A stretch of 22,211 nt of DNA from NCBI GenBank assembly GCA_046719575.1, contig JBDNCP010000079.1, forward strand, positions 1-22,211, given 5' to 3'. The notes beneath the pieces are model-generated. The model saw only the letters and a program-made list of their open reading frames with translations, had not been told where the DNA came from and did not search any database. Source of the stretch: Thermoleptolyngbya sp046719575. Lineage in GTDB: Bacteria; Cyanobacteriota; Cyanobacteriia; Elainellales; Elainellaceae. Below are positions 1-7,217 of this stretch, piece by piece; position 1 is the first letter of the stretch, and every line of letters starts with the position of its first letter. Made by a program: the position numbers and the translations under genes.

Positions 1-87
1 GACGACTACATTCTTTCCACTACCCAAATTGGGACGGTGGAACAGGCAGCAGTCAATCTGCCGGATGCTTCAGCGCTTAGGCTCTAG
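1..87 (+). CDS. C-terminal end of an unidentified protein (partial)
   Basis: An open frame enters from the left edge and ends at TAG (85-87), giving 28 residues that end in PDASALRL. Composition looks coding (GTVEQAAVNLPDASAL), but the fragment is too short to identify. It runs in the same direction as the baseplate chaperone gene that starts 186 bp later, so it could belong to the same tail cluster. That link is inference from position only. Confidence 0.45.
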   Translation, partial: DDYILSTTQIGTVEQAAVNLPDASALRL

Positions 88-122
88 AGGCAAGCCGCAT
101 CCCCTTGTGGGTGCTGCGGTCG

Positions 123-151
123 TTGACATTTTAATATCAAACCATATTAAT
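123..151 (+). promoter_or_regulatory. Possible sigma70-type promoter
   Basis: A perfect TTGACA lies at 123-128. Weak -10 candidates follow at 145-150 (TATTAA) or 146-151 (ATTAAT), giving spacers of 16 or 17 bp. It lies in the AT-rich gap ahead of the plus-strand chaperone gene. A second candidate -10, a perfect TATAAT at 209-214, has no good -35. Which, if either, is used cannot be told from sequence. Confidence 0.3.
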
Positions 152-162
152 ATCAAACCATA
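131..162. repeat. Perfect 16-bp tandem duplication
   Basis: The unit TTAATATCAAACCATA occurs twice with no gap (131-146 and 147-162). It overlaps the candidate -10 region downstream of TTGACA, so it is placed where a second copy could alter promoter spacing or double a binding site. It could also be a simple slippage duplication. Confidence 0.9.
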
Positions 163-208
163 CGCCGCAAAAAACGGCTGTAAAAGAGTTATCATTTTAA
201 GTTAAAAA

Positions 209-214
209 TATAAT
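209..214 (+). promoter_or_regulatory. Candidate -10 box TATAAT
   Basis: A perfect TATAAT sits 60 bp upstream of the ATG at 274. The hexamer 17 bp further upstream (186-191, GAGTTA) is a poor -35. It could serve the plus-strand genes as an extended or activated promoter. This is inferred from the hexamer alone. Confidence 0.25.
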
Positions 215-273
215 ACCGAAATCGGCTATATCCCAACGGATACGCCTGTATTACAAGGCAAAACAGTATCCGC

Positions 274-1200
274 ATGGCAAGAAATTCTGGCTTTCAGCCA
301 AACGAAGTGGCGTCCATTGCAACACAGCACGACGCAATTCCTATTGACAGCCTCAAGGTAACGACTATCCCGCTAGAGGAATTGGGCAACACGCTGCCGA
401 TTGGTGTGTTTTTGGAGGGCGATCGCCTAAACTCGTTCAAACTTAGACCCTACAAAACAAAATTTGATCGCATCCTAGGAGAAATTCTGTCGCGTCCAAA
501 AGTCAATCTAGTGGACGCGCTACAGAACTTTTTGCCTCAAATTTTAGAAGAAATCGGCGGCATCCCAATCGCAGATGTGGCATCAAAATTGTCAGTCTCG
601 GTAACTCGATTGTGCAGCGGGCTTTATCTGGGTGATGCTCTGACGATTTTGCTGTCCATCCGTCAACAGGCGCAGGGTACGCTGATTAAAATGTCAGCAG
701 CTTGCCCAGCGTGCGGCACCCTTAACGAAGATAAAGGGACGCCTGCCAGTCCTTTCCATGATCTCTCTGGACTGGAGATAAAAATTTTGGAAATTTCGCA
801 GAAACCTGTTTTTGAAGTGCGATTAGAGGATGGGTTGACGATTGGTAGCGATTTGATTAAATCGATCCTGATGCAGCCGCTCAAACTGCATCAGTTTCAG
901 TCGCTCACAAAACAAGGATCGTCAGAAGCCTACGATATCGCCATGCTGTACGAGATGGTGACAGCGATTCCGGAGTCAGAATATTACCGCAATGCCAGCG
1001 GCAAGATTTTTTCTGACGAGCTGTACGATGAGTTGACGATGCGGGATCTGGAGATTTTGCGCGATGCCGTAGACAAGCTTCAACTCACTCCTGACCTGAC
1101 AGCCGAGATGACCTGTCGCAACTGCGGCAATGAATGGGATGCGGCGCTCCCTTGGGGGCAGCTTAGGCAATTTCTGTTTGTCGCTCCTAAGCCCGCGTGA
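274..1200 (+). CDS. T4-type baseplate hub assembly chaperone
   Basis: The 308-aa protein has two widely separated CxxC pairs, CPAC at residues 144-147 and CRNC at 281-284, which together could form a split zinc ribbon around a mainly helical insert. This layout, in a tail gene cluster, matches the T4-family baseplate hub assembly chaperone group (Pfam T4_baseplate), whose members help assemble the central hub and are not always retained in the particle. The family call rests on pattern recognition, not alignment. The chosen start is ATG; AAGG at 254-257 is too far upstream to be a good Shine-Dalgarno site, which is common in cyanobacteria. It is transcribed opposite to the sheath, tube and spike genes. 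Its 3' end overlaps the next ORF by about 60-70 bp in a different frame. Confidence 0.6.
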   Translation: MARNSGFQPNEVASIATQHDAIPIDSLKVTTIPLEELGNTLPIGVFLEGDRLNSFKLRPYKTKFDRILGEILSRPKVNLVDALQNFLPQILEEIGGIPIADVASKLSVSVTRLCSGLYLGDALTILLSIRQQAQGTLIKMSAACPACGTLNEDKGTPASPFHDLSGLEIKILEISQKPVFEVRLEDGLTIGSDLIKSILMQPLKLHQFQSLTKQGSSEAYDIAMLYEMVTAIPESEYYRNASGKIFSDELYDELTMRDLEILRDAVDKLQLTPDLTAEMTCRNCGNEWDAALPWGQLRQFLFVAPKPA

Positions 1201-1396
1201 TTCGCAGGAGCAGTTAGATCGGGTGGCAGCATTTTTGTCGCTGGGGGAACAGGCTCCGTTCAAAGATGCCAGCCGCATTGACGAGCTAACCCCACGGGAG
1301 CGAGATTTCTGGGTCAAAACGCTCAGCGAGAGCTACCAGAAACAAAGAGAAGAGTACGAAAAAGCGAATCGCAAGTCCAGAACCCATCGCCGATGA
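1130..1396 (+). CDS. Small hypothetical protein overlapping the hub chaperone gene
   Basis: This 88-aa ORF begins inside the end of the chaperone gene in the +1 frame. Possible starts are ATG at 1130 or 1139. The first ~20 residues lie in the overlap and are less protein-like than the rest. The remainder (DSQEQLDRVAAFLSLGEQ..., then a charged helical tail rich in Lys, Arg and Glu) looks coding. Small proteins of this kind follow hub or tape-measure-associated chaperones in many tail clusters, but I do not recognise the family. The overlap suggests translational coupling. A +1 frameshift fusion to the chaperone is possible, but no classical slippery site is visible. Confidence 0.55.
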   Translation: MNGMRRSLGGSLGNFCLSLLSPRDSQEQLDRVAAFLSLGEQAPFKDASRIDELTPRERDFWVKTLSESYQKQREEYEKANRKSRTHRR

Positions 1397-1406
1397 CACC
1401 GATGAC

Positions 1407-1832
1407 ATGAGAAACACCAGTAGCCTGCAGGTTGAACCCCTTGCACCGTCTTGGATACAGGCACTGCTGCCGCTTATAAAAGAAGCTCTGCTGGCGACCA
1501 CTGGTCGAAAATGCACCGTTGAAGTGACCATCACGTTTAATGCGCAGGAACTAGATGTGGCGCATTGGAATCAGGTCACTGAGCAAAAGCTCCGGGTTAA
1601 TTTGCTATCTCGAATGACCGAAACATCCGCTCGTGCGCTGTTTTCGCCAGAACCCGCCGATGTATCAATCCGGAAGGCGATCGCCCTAATCATCCAGAAA
1701 GGCGACAAGCTCCGTGAAGAACTGAAGCGTCAGCCGTTTGGCTGTCGTCAGCTTGTGCTGATCCTGAAGGAAGGACGGCTCACCGGGTTGAAATCCGTAG
1801 AGTCGGTGCCGCTGCGAAACCAGAAGCGTTAG
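1407..1832 (+). CDS. Hypothetical protein of the plus-strand tail operon
   Basis: The protein has 141 residues, a mixed alpha/beta composition and no signal peptide or membrane segment. It starts at ATG 11 bp after the preceding stop, so the two are probably co-transcribed. The segment around residues 35-65 (CTVEVTITFNAQELDVAHWN) has alternating beta-like character, and the C-terminus is strongly basic. I recognise no family. Its last ~50 bp overlap the end of the convergent minus-strand ORF at 1780-2091. A role in baseplate assembly would be inference from its neighbour only. Confidence 0.6.
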   Translation: MRNTSSLQVEPLAPSWIQALLPLIKEALLATTGRKCTVEVTITFNAQELDVAHWNQVTEQKLRVNLLSRMTETSARALFSPEPADVSIRKAIALIIQKGDKLREELKRQPFGCRQLVLILKEGRLTGLKSVESVPLRNQKR

Positions 1833-2091
1833 GCGATTGGTTCTGGAACATTTTACAAAACCTCATAAGCCGCTTACCGCATCCGCTCCACCATGTTGCG
1901 CGCAGGGTTTCGCGTACCGCAATCTGGAAGCGCGGATCTTCCATTGCGGTGAGGATTTCGCTTTGCAGTTGGGTAGCGGCTTGCTGGGCGGATGCTTGGT
2001 CGGTGCTGTTGATCACAATCTGTTGCACCGTTACCTGGATCGTGATGGGTCGATCGCCCTGGCTGGCAGGCATCAAGACAGGCGGCGGCAC
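1780..2091 (-). CDS. Hypothetical protein, possibly the C-terminal half of a split gene
   Basis: The ORF encodes 103 residues. Residues ~15-60 (TIQVTVQQIVINSTDQASAQ) have the alternating pattern of a beta strand followed by an amphipathic helix and look genuinely coding. The GTG start overlaps the stop of the upstream ORF as TAGTG, so it may be translated by re-initiation. Alternatively it may be the continuation of that ORF after a frame disruption near the C-run at 2099-2103. The last ~17 residues are antisense to the end of the convergent plus-strand gene and may be unconserved. No family recognised. Confidence 0.45.
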   Translation of the reverse strand: MPPPVLMPASQGDRPITIQVTVQQIVINSTDQASAQQAATQLQSEILTAMEDPRFQIAVRETLRATWWSGCGKRLMRFCKMFQNQSPNASGFAAAPTLRISTR

Positions 2092-2492
2092 TATTGCGGG
2101 GGCGGGCAGCTTGCCAACCTCTGCTGAAGCAGTTTTTCGGCTTTGGCGCGCTTTTCTCGTCTTGCAAAACGGATGGAAGACCGCGACTGGCGGCGCTGAA
2201 CCGCTGGATCAGAGACTTGTCTGCGGGCGATCGCCCAGACCGCACCTCCATGCTCTCGGCAATGCGGGAAAGCAACAGCAGCGCGGTTTGCAATGTCGGC
2301 AAACAGTAGTAGTCGCCTCACATATTCGGGTGTTTTTTCAAAATTTGTGCCCCAGTTGCGCTCAATCGTTGTCTCTGCCACATCTGTCACGCGAGCAAGT
2401 TCACGAATGCACGCGGCCTTGTAGCCCCGGTCTTGCGGAGTCTTTTGGTAAAAGATTGGCACCCAGATTTGACAATACTCCGCAGGCTCCAA
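2091..2492 (-). CDS. Hypothetical helix-turn-helix-like protein, frame possibly disrupted
   Basis: The ORF encodes 133 residues. Residues ~22-60 (RGYKAACIRELARVTDVAET followed by TIERNWGTNF) read like a helix-turn-helix with a Trp-Gly cap, so DNA binding is plausible, though I cannot name the family. The start is TTG at 2492, with GAGGA just upstream (minus strand); the upstream in-frame stop leaves no ATG. From about 2300 to 2180 another minus frame (QTALLLLSRIAESMEV) looks at least as protein-like, and then this frame regains character (RREKRAKAEKLLQQRL). That suggests compensating indels, a sequencing error, or decay. It stands alone between two operons and could be a regulator of either. 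Confidence 0.45.
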   Translation of the reverse strand: MEPAEYCQIWVPIFYQKTPQDRGYKAACIRELARVTDVAETTIERNWGTNFEKTPEYVRRLLLFADIANRAAVAFPHCREHGGAVWAIARRQVSDPAVQRRQSRSSIRFARREKRAKAEKLLQQRLASCPPPQ

Positions 2493-2539
2493 AATTTCCT
2501 CATGGTTCTATAGCTCCTCCCTCAGATTAACCTAATGTG

Positions 2540-2598
2540 TTAAACGAAACCGAGAGGGCGCAATCGCCCTCCGTAAAAATACTATATTTTTACGGGTA
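2540..2598 (-). terminator. Hairpin pair after the 135-aa gene
   Basis: Two adjacent inverted repeats follow the stop of the 135-aa gene: CGTAAAAATA / TATTTTTACG, then GAGGGCG-CAAT-CGCCCTC. On the minus strand the second is followed only by TCGGTTTCGTTT, a weak U-tract. They probably end the spike-LysM transcription unit but are less canonical than the other terminators here. Confidence 0.4.
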
Positions 2599-3006
2599 TT
2601 AGACGCGGGGCACAGGAGCGCGATCGCCCCGAAAACAGCGATAGTTTCGAGGGTCGCGGAGCGCGATCGCCACGTTAGGCGGGATGCTGTCGCGCCCAAC
2701 TCGTCGGTCAATTTTGTCCCAGATAGTTGGCGGGGTTTCGGGAGTTTGGCTTTCCTGGAGCGGCGGCGCACTGTAGAGATCGGCTCCGTCCCAATAGTGG
2801 CCAATGAGGCGATCGCCCCGCCAGATTGATTCCCCCTCGCTGTAAGGACCCTCTGTCAAGTCGTCTAAATCTACCGCTGCCACGTCCGCCAGCCCCCAGC
2901 GCCATCGCACCAGCGTGTAGTCGCTGACGCGGGCATAGCCCAGCACGCTAAATTCAATGCCTTTGGGTACGGGTTCTGGACTGGTAAAAAACTGAGGTTC
3001 CAACAT
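2599..3006 (-). CDS. Hypothetical protein downstream of the LysM-like tail gene
   Basis: The protein has 135 residues with no membrane segment. It is rich in Trp, Arg and acidic residues in the N-terminal half (YTLVRWRWGLADVAAVDLDD), followed by a Pro-rich stretch near residues 80-95 and an Arg-rich end. The ATG is 38 bp downstream of the stop of the LysM-like gene; no clear Shine-Dalgarno is seen, and coupling to the spike operon is likely. I recognise no family. As the last gene of the spike unit it may be a baseplate accessory protein, which is inferred only from position. Confidence 0.6.
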   Translation of the reverse strand: MLEPQFFTSPEPVPKGIEFSVLGYARVSDYTLVRWRWGLADVAAVDLDDLTEGPYSEGESIWRGDRLIGHYWDGADLYSAPPLQESQTPETPPTIWDKIDRRVGRDSIPPNVAIALRDPRNYRCFRGDRAPVPRV

Positions 3007-3044
3007 ATTGGAAGTGGTTCTGGAACGTTTGCATAAATGACAGA

Positions 3045-3314
3045 TCAGGCATCAGGATGGGAGGCAAAGCTATCTGCTTGCTTGGGCGGCAGTACCACGG
3101 ATGCGCCGCGTTCCAAATCCCAGATGCGAGCAATGCGGTTGAGCTGGAGGAACTGGCGGTATGCTGTGGGGTCGCGTCCATGATCCAGCAGGAAGCGCGG
3201 CAATGGTTGTCCGTCGTAAACAACGGTTTCAGCAGTGGGCTGGCGGACAGCGTAGCCTGTGCGGGACACTGGGGAAGGGATGTTGGAGCGCGATCGCCCC
3301 AGGTTCTCTAGCAT
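3045..3314 (-). CDS. Small LysM-like tail protein (gpX / Afp7-type)
   Basis: The protein has 89 residues. The core from about residue 30 to 78 (VVYDGQPLPRFLLDHGRDPT ... LQLNRIARIWDLERG ... VVLPPK) follows the LysM plan: a strand, two short helices, an Asn in LNRI, a strand ending in LPP. Small LysM proteins next to the spike gene are a standard part of contractile tails (P2 gpX, Afp7-like) and link spike/hub to the tube. The ATG lies 8 bp after the spike stop, and the Shine-Dalgarno sequence GAGGA overlaps that stop, so translation is coupled. The order spike then LysM is the reverse of the usual eCIS order, in which LysM precedes the spike. Confidence 0.6.
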   Translation of the reverse strand: MLENLGRSRSNIPSPVSRTGYAVRQPTAETVVYDGQPLPRFLLDHGRDPTAYRQFLQLNRIARIWDLERGASVVLPPKQADSFASHPDA

Positions 3315-3321
3315 ATTGTCC

Positions 3322-5544
3322 TCATGGGGTTGTGGGTGGCGGAACAGCGGCAGCTTCTAGGGCAGAGATCCGCGCCTCCAGGCTGGGCAAAATTGAAACG
3401 TCCACGCCATCTAAAAAGATGCCGTTGGGCGAAACCTCAATGTAGTGAGTGGCGGTGCGTCCGGCGCGAGATTCAATCCGGACAACACTGCCTGACACAG
3501 CAACGCGGGCAGTGTCGTTTTGCCAGAAGGTTTCGTTGTCTTGGTCGGGCGCGGTGGCGTAGCTGCTGAGGCTGGCGATCCCGGTTTTAGGGTCAAGCCG
3601 CAGCCCAGCGGCCTGCCCGTTTTTTTGTAGCGCCCGAAACGCAAAACTCGCGAGCGACATTAGCGCTCCGCCCGCCGCTCCCAGCAGGAAAGAACTGCCG
3701 CCCCCCATTAGCCCAACACCTGCGGAACTAGCAAAAACTTGGCTGCCGCCGCCTGGAGACACTAGCGCGGCGATCGCTGGGTTAACTTGTACGGTTGCGC
3801 CTGCGGCCCCTAGGCTGGTTTCTATCTGGGCTAGTAGCGGGGTAGCCCGAACTGTCGCGCCAGAGATGCCAGATGGCACAGCGTTGCTGAGTTGGTTGAT
3901 TGACTGGAGTGAATTTGTGATGTTGGGGGCGATCGCCTGCACCTGCTCAAAAATGCTGGACTGGAGCTGTGCGGGTGTTTCGTCGGTGGGCTGACCAGAC
4001 TCCAATTCGGCAGCGGTTTGGCGCAGTGGCTCTAAGGTTTTGGCAATGCCCCGTATCTGGTTTACCCGATCAATGGTTTCGCTTGCCAGCCCCGCAAGGC
4101 TAGTGCCCAGCAGGGTCGTGAGGGCGGTGTCTAGATCTGGCTGGCGCAGCGCACTGGCAACCACCTCATCGCTAAGGAACTGCTGGATCGTGCTGGGCAA
4201 TTGACGGCGCAGCGCTGCGATAGCGGGCGGCAGCGGATCAGGCATAAAGTTTTCTGATGGGGTCGCCTGATACGCTTGGATCACTTGGGCGATCGCCCTC
4301 ATGCTGGGGTGCAGCTCCAGCCCAATGATGTTGCGGATCGACGCAAACGAGTCAGGGGCGATCGCTCCTAGCACTGCCTGAAACTGCATCGCGGGGTCGT
4401 GGCGCAGCCCCTCTAGGATGCTGCCGATCTGCTGTACCGAAAAGTTTTTTGCAATGTTGTCTGGCAGGATCTCCAGCACCTGTTGAGCGATTACCTCGCC
4501 CGCGAGTCCGTTTTGGAGTAATGGCTCGATCTGCTGTGGCAAGTCACCCAGTTCCAAAAATTTTCTAACCTGCGGCAAGAGCGATTTTCCCAAATCCTCT
4601 ACCGAAAAATCCTGGAGCTTCTCCAGTGCGGCTGCGCCTGCCTCTAGGGAGCTGGTTAAATTTTGCAAATCGTCCAGAACAGACTGGGCATTGCCCAGAA
4701 ATCCCTCCACATCGCCACCCACGCCAAAATCCTGGGCGATCGCCTGCAAATCTGTCAGGAGACCCTGTGTTTCGCCAAGGACGCCGCTAAGCTCGCTGAT
4801 TTGGGCGATTGCACTTGACAATGGATTTAGCGGGCCCTCCAGCGTGCTTTCAGCTTTACGGAGCCGCAGGCTGCTGGCGGACGAGGACGTAATATCAACA
4901 TCGCCATTGGCCCGCAGGATCGATTCGGCTCCCTTGGCAGATCTCTGGCTCACCTCTCCGTCTTTTGAGAGAGTTGTGTGGGAAAGATCGTTGCTTAGGC
5001 TAGTTGTGCCGTCGCGCTGAACCAGCACGCGGCCGCGCTCCTCCGTTTGGGTCATAACGTCGCCTTCGCCCGAAATGGTTTGTAGCACGCCGTTAGGACG
5101 GGAGATCACAGCGCTAGCATCAGTGTCGCGGAAAGCCTCAATGGTTTCATTTGGGGTGGCACATCCATAGGTGCTTTCCGCTCGGTTGAGGTCAGGATGG
5201 GGGCGATCAACCCTTGATGGCAACGACCCCACCACCACCATCTGGCGCGGATCGCCAAACAGGCATGACATCAGCACCTGGCTGCCCACCTGCACAAAGC
5301 TGTGGCTACCGCCTGTGGAGCCATTTACCACAAATGACTCCATCACAGGAATCCAGCCATCATTACTGTTTGGCAGATTTACACCCGCCTCAATGACAGA
5401 ACACTCCACCTGTACGCGCCCAATCCGCTCCGGATCATCCACCCGCGTCACGATTCCGGGAATCAAGCCAAACAAAAAGCCCTCCTGCAAACTGGTGCAA
5501 CGAGCTTCTGCAAAGGTAGGGCGAACAAGTTGATCAAAAGACAT
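3322..5544 (-). CDS. Baseplate spike / gp5-gpV-like protein with OB fold and large helical insert
   Basis: The protein has 740 residues. Residues ~22-110 (GLIPGIVTRVDDPERIGRVQ ... GWIPVMESF ... GSQVLMSCLFGDPRQMVVVG) match the OB-fold domain of VgrG/gp5/gpV spike proteins. Residues ~140-235 are beta-rich with short repeated strands, as in a spike stem. Residues ~238-560 are a long, mostly helical, Leu/Gln-rich region that typical spikes of this family lack. Residues ~597-640 are Gly/Ala/Ser-rich and hydrophobic. The C-terminus is a short beta region plus a heptad-like helix (ILPSLEARISALEAAA), suited to trimerisation. The ATG is preceded by a leader shared with the hydrolase gene. It is expected to form the trimeric tip assembly beneath the tube; the function of the helical part is unknown. 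Confidence 0.75.
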   Translation of the reverse strand: MSFDQLVRPTFAEARCTSLQEGFLFGLIPGIVTRVDDPERIGRVQVECSVIEAGVNLPNSNDGWIPVMESFVVNGSTGGSHSFVQVGSQVLMSCLFGDPRQMVVVGSLPSRVDRPHPDLNRAESTYGCATPNETIEAFRDTDASAVISRPNGVLQTISGEGDVMTQTEERGRVLVQRDGTTSLSNDLSHTTLSKDGEVSQRSAKGAESILRANGDVDITSSSASSLRLRKAESTLEGPLNPLSSAIAQISELSGVLGETQGLLTDLQAIAQDFGVGGDVEGFLGNAQSVLDDLQNLTSSLEAGAAALEKLQDFSVEDLGKSLLPQVRKFLELGDLPQQIEPLLQNGLAGEVIAQQVLEILPDNIAKNFSVQQIGSILEGLRHDPAMQFQAVLGAIAPDSFASIRNIIGLELHPSMRAIAQVIQAYQATPSENFMPDPLPPAIAALRRQLPSTIQQFLSDEVVASALRQPDLDTALTTLLGTSLAGLASETIDRVNQIRGIAKTLEPLRQTAAELESGQPTDETPAQLQSSIFEQVQAIAPNITNSLQSINQLSNAVPSGISGATVRATPLLAQIETSLGAAGATVQVNPAIAALVSPGGGSQVFASSAGVGLMGGGSSFLLGAAGGALMSLASFAFRALQKNGQAAGLRLDPKTGIASLSSYATAPDQDNETFWQNDTARVAVSGSVVRIESRAGRTATHYIEVSPNGIFLDGVDVSILPSLEARISALEAAAVPPPTTP

Positions 5545-5566
5545 GGCGGAAAACGTGGCAATCGGT

Positions 5567-5580
5567 TCCCGCTGGGGATT
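5567..5580 (-). promoter_or_regulatory. Shared leader motif upstream of the spike gene
   Basis: On the minus strand AATCCCCAGCGGGA lies 22 bp before the ATG, followed by CCACGT and CCGCCATG. The same three blocks with the same total spacing precede the hydrolase gene (7218-7231), and a 12/14 match lies in the sheath operon leader (11574-11587). This suggests a common regulatory or mRNA element; the mechanism is unknown. Confidence 0.45.
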
Positions 5581-5673
5581 GAGCCTATTTTATCCTCAAA
5601 AAATGAGGAGTACTGAATCACAAAATTTGCACACAAAAAATGCACTTTAGGGCTGGTATATATTCAAGGGCAG

Positions 5674-5700
5674 GAAAAGCCGCCCTAAAAGGGCGGGGCT
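5674..5700 (-). terminator. Intrinsic terminator after the hydrolase gene
   Basis: The inverted repeat GCCGCCCT-AAA-AGGGCGG, read on the minus strand, gives a GC-rich stem followed by CTTTTCC. It lies 20 bp past the hydrolase stop and separates that gene from the spike unit, leaving about 130 bp for a spike promoter. Confidence 0.65.
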
Positions 5701-5719
5701 TGTATCCCATTAGTTTTGG

Positions 5720-7195
5720 TCAACGAAACGGCACAGCTGGCCCGCCATTGCCTGACGTGGGGGGTTGCGGTTTGATGGTTACGAACGGGTCAATAAAGGT
5801 GCCGCCTTCGCGAATTTCGTAGTGCAGGTGGCGACCTTTGCTGCGCCCTGTATTCCCCATGATGCCAAGTTTTTGCCCACGCTTTACCTGGATGCCTGCC
5901 TGAATGTCGGGTTCAACAGAGTCTAGGTGAGCATAGCGGGTTTCGTAAATTTTTCCGTTAATGTTGTGTTCAATAAAAACGCGGTTGCCGTATTTGCCGC
6001 CGCAGTTTGCGTCGCCTTCGCGGCAGTTTCGCACCACATCGCGCACCACGCCATCTGCTGACGCGACAATCGCTAAGTTGCTTCCCGCTAAGTCGATGCC
6101 ACGATGATTGGAGCCGCTGGAGGGTCGCCAACCCATCCGTGAAGTGCAGAAATTGCCAGGGCACGGGTTGGCAAAATCGCCTTCAGTGTCAGGTGGCGTT
6201 ACGACAGGGGGCGGTGCCACGCCTTTTGTACTGTCGTGCAGAAACACGTCAGGCGCGGGCGCGTTGGGGTCAGGTTTATAACCGTAGAGTTCCGCCTGGA
6301 TGCCGCCTGGAGCTAGTGGGTAAAAAACGATCTCATCACAGGTGTAGGTGCCATCTAGATCCTCTGCAACGCCCTGTATCTCAAAAGTTTTTTGGGCATC
6401 TAGCCGGAGGATCGTTGGGTCAGACGCGACGTTGAGGATAGCGCGAAATTCGTGCGATCGCTGGCTGTCGAGTGCCTGTAGACCCAGCGCATAGGCCAGC
6501 GCGTCGCCCTGCGTCTGGGGGTTCTGGATGCCCGCTATCGTCCGGCTGCTGCCGTTGCCCGCGTCGGCACAGCCCAGCCCGTAGGAGCCATCCACCGGGA
6601 GCGAACCGACCGCCGCAGGGTCAATCCCGCGATCAAACACCTGAAGGCAGCGCTGGACGCTGGCGTTAAATTTATCCCAGCCGTTGTAGCCACCGTTTAC
6701 CGCTCTGCGAACCCCTCGCCAGTCGGCCCGTTCCGCCGCTCGCGAGGGGTTGTTTCCAGTCGCGCCCTTCCAATACCACGTCAGGATGCGGGCGGCGTTG
6801 TTTGGCTCCAGCGCTAGGTCTGGGTTGGAGACCAGCCCCGGAATGTTTAGATCCTTTTCGGCTTTTTCGTAATTAGCCCGCCAGGTGATTTGCACATAGC
6901 CGCGCCCAAAGAACGGCGCATAGCGCTTGGTAGAGCCACGCCCCTCTTTCACCGGGGCAAACCGGGGGATCGTTTCGACGTGGACGGTCGCGAGGATGCC
7001 GATCAACTGGTTACGACTCGTCAGCCCCGCGTCTGCCATTGCTTTCAGGATGAACGGCAGGTTTCGCGCCACCGTTGCCCGCTCGGCATCGGGAAATGCC
7101 CGCAGCATCAGGTCTACCGATGGGTAAGGCTCTGGTGTTGGCGTAGCAGGGGCATTGCCGGGGGCTAGCTGCGGCTGAATTGGGGTCGTCGTCAT
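5720..7195 (-). CDS. Tail-associated peptidoglycan hydrolase: GH19 chitinase-like domain plus M23 endopeptidase
   Basis: The protein has 491 residues and no signal peptide. Residues ~25-190 are a GH19 lysozyme/chitinase-like domain: candidate catalytic Glu74 (in VHVETIPRF) and Glu84, then FFGRGYVQITWRANY at 95-109. Residues ~225-320 form an unassigned linker domain. Residues ~340-475 are an M23/LytM zinc peptidase with ligands His364 and Asp368 (HRGIDLAG), His423 (YAHLDSV) and the HxH pair His456/His458 (HLHYEI). Both catalytic sets look intact, so the protein could cut glycan and peptide bonds. Four Cys (345, 350, 391, 398) could pair. It forms its own transcription unit between two terminators, next to spike and tube, as expected for a tail lysin that opens the wall during injection; an endolysin role is less likely without a signal or holin. 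Confidence 0.85.
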   Translation of the reverse strand: MTTTPIQPQLAPGNAPATPTPEPYPSVDLMLRAFPDAERATVARNLPFILKAMADAGLTSRNQLIGILATVHVETIPRFAPVKEGRGSTKRYAPFFGRGYVQITWRANYEKAEKDLNIPGLVSNPDLALEPNNAARILTWYWKGATGNNPSRAAERADWRGVRRAVNGGYNGWDKFNASVQRCLQVFDRGIDPAAVGSLPVDGSYGLGCADAGNGSSRTIAGIQNPQTQGDALAYALGLQALDSQRSHEFRAILNVASDPTILRLDAQKTFEIQGVAEDLDGTYTCDEIVFYPLAPGGIQAELYGYKPDPNAPAPDVFLHDSTKGVAPPPVVTPPDTEGDFANPCPGNFCTSRMGWRPSSGSNHRGIDLAGSNLAIVASADGVVRDVVRNCREGDANCGGKYGNRVFIEHNINGKIYETRYAHLDSVEPDIQAGIQVKRGQKLGIMGNTGRSKGRHLHYEIREGGTFIDPFVTIKPQPPTSGNGGPAVPFR

Positions 7196-7217
7196 GGCGG
7201 CGGGACGTGGGGGAGCG

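Noticed and set aside
2091..2110. Programmed -1 frameshift site at the C-run
   Set aside because: The run does not fit an X XXY YYZ heptamer in the zero frame and no downstream stem is evident; re-initiation or indel is as likely.
1874..2302. 142-aa minus-strand ORF as a whole gene
   Set aside because: Its first ~45 residues look coding but the rest is out-of-frame reading of the 103-aa ORF; treated as evidence for a frame disruption, not as a gene.
1949..2530. 193-aa plus-strand ORF
   Set aside because: Cys/Trp/Arg-rich composition typical of an antisense shadow; the minus-strand frames in this region look more like protein.
6007..6435. 142-aa plus-strand ORF
   Set aside because: Antisense to the M23 part of the hydrolase, where catalytic motifs are intact on the minus strand.
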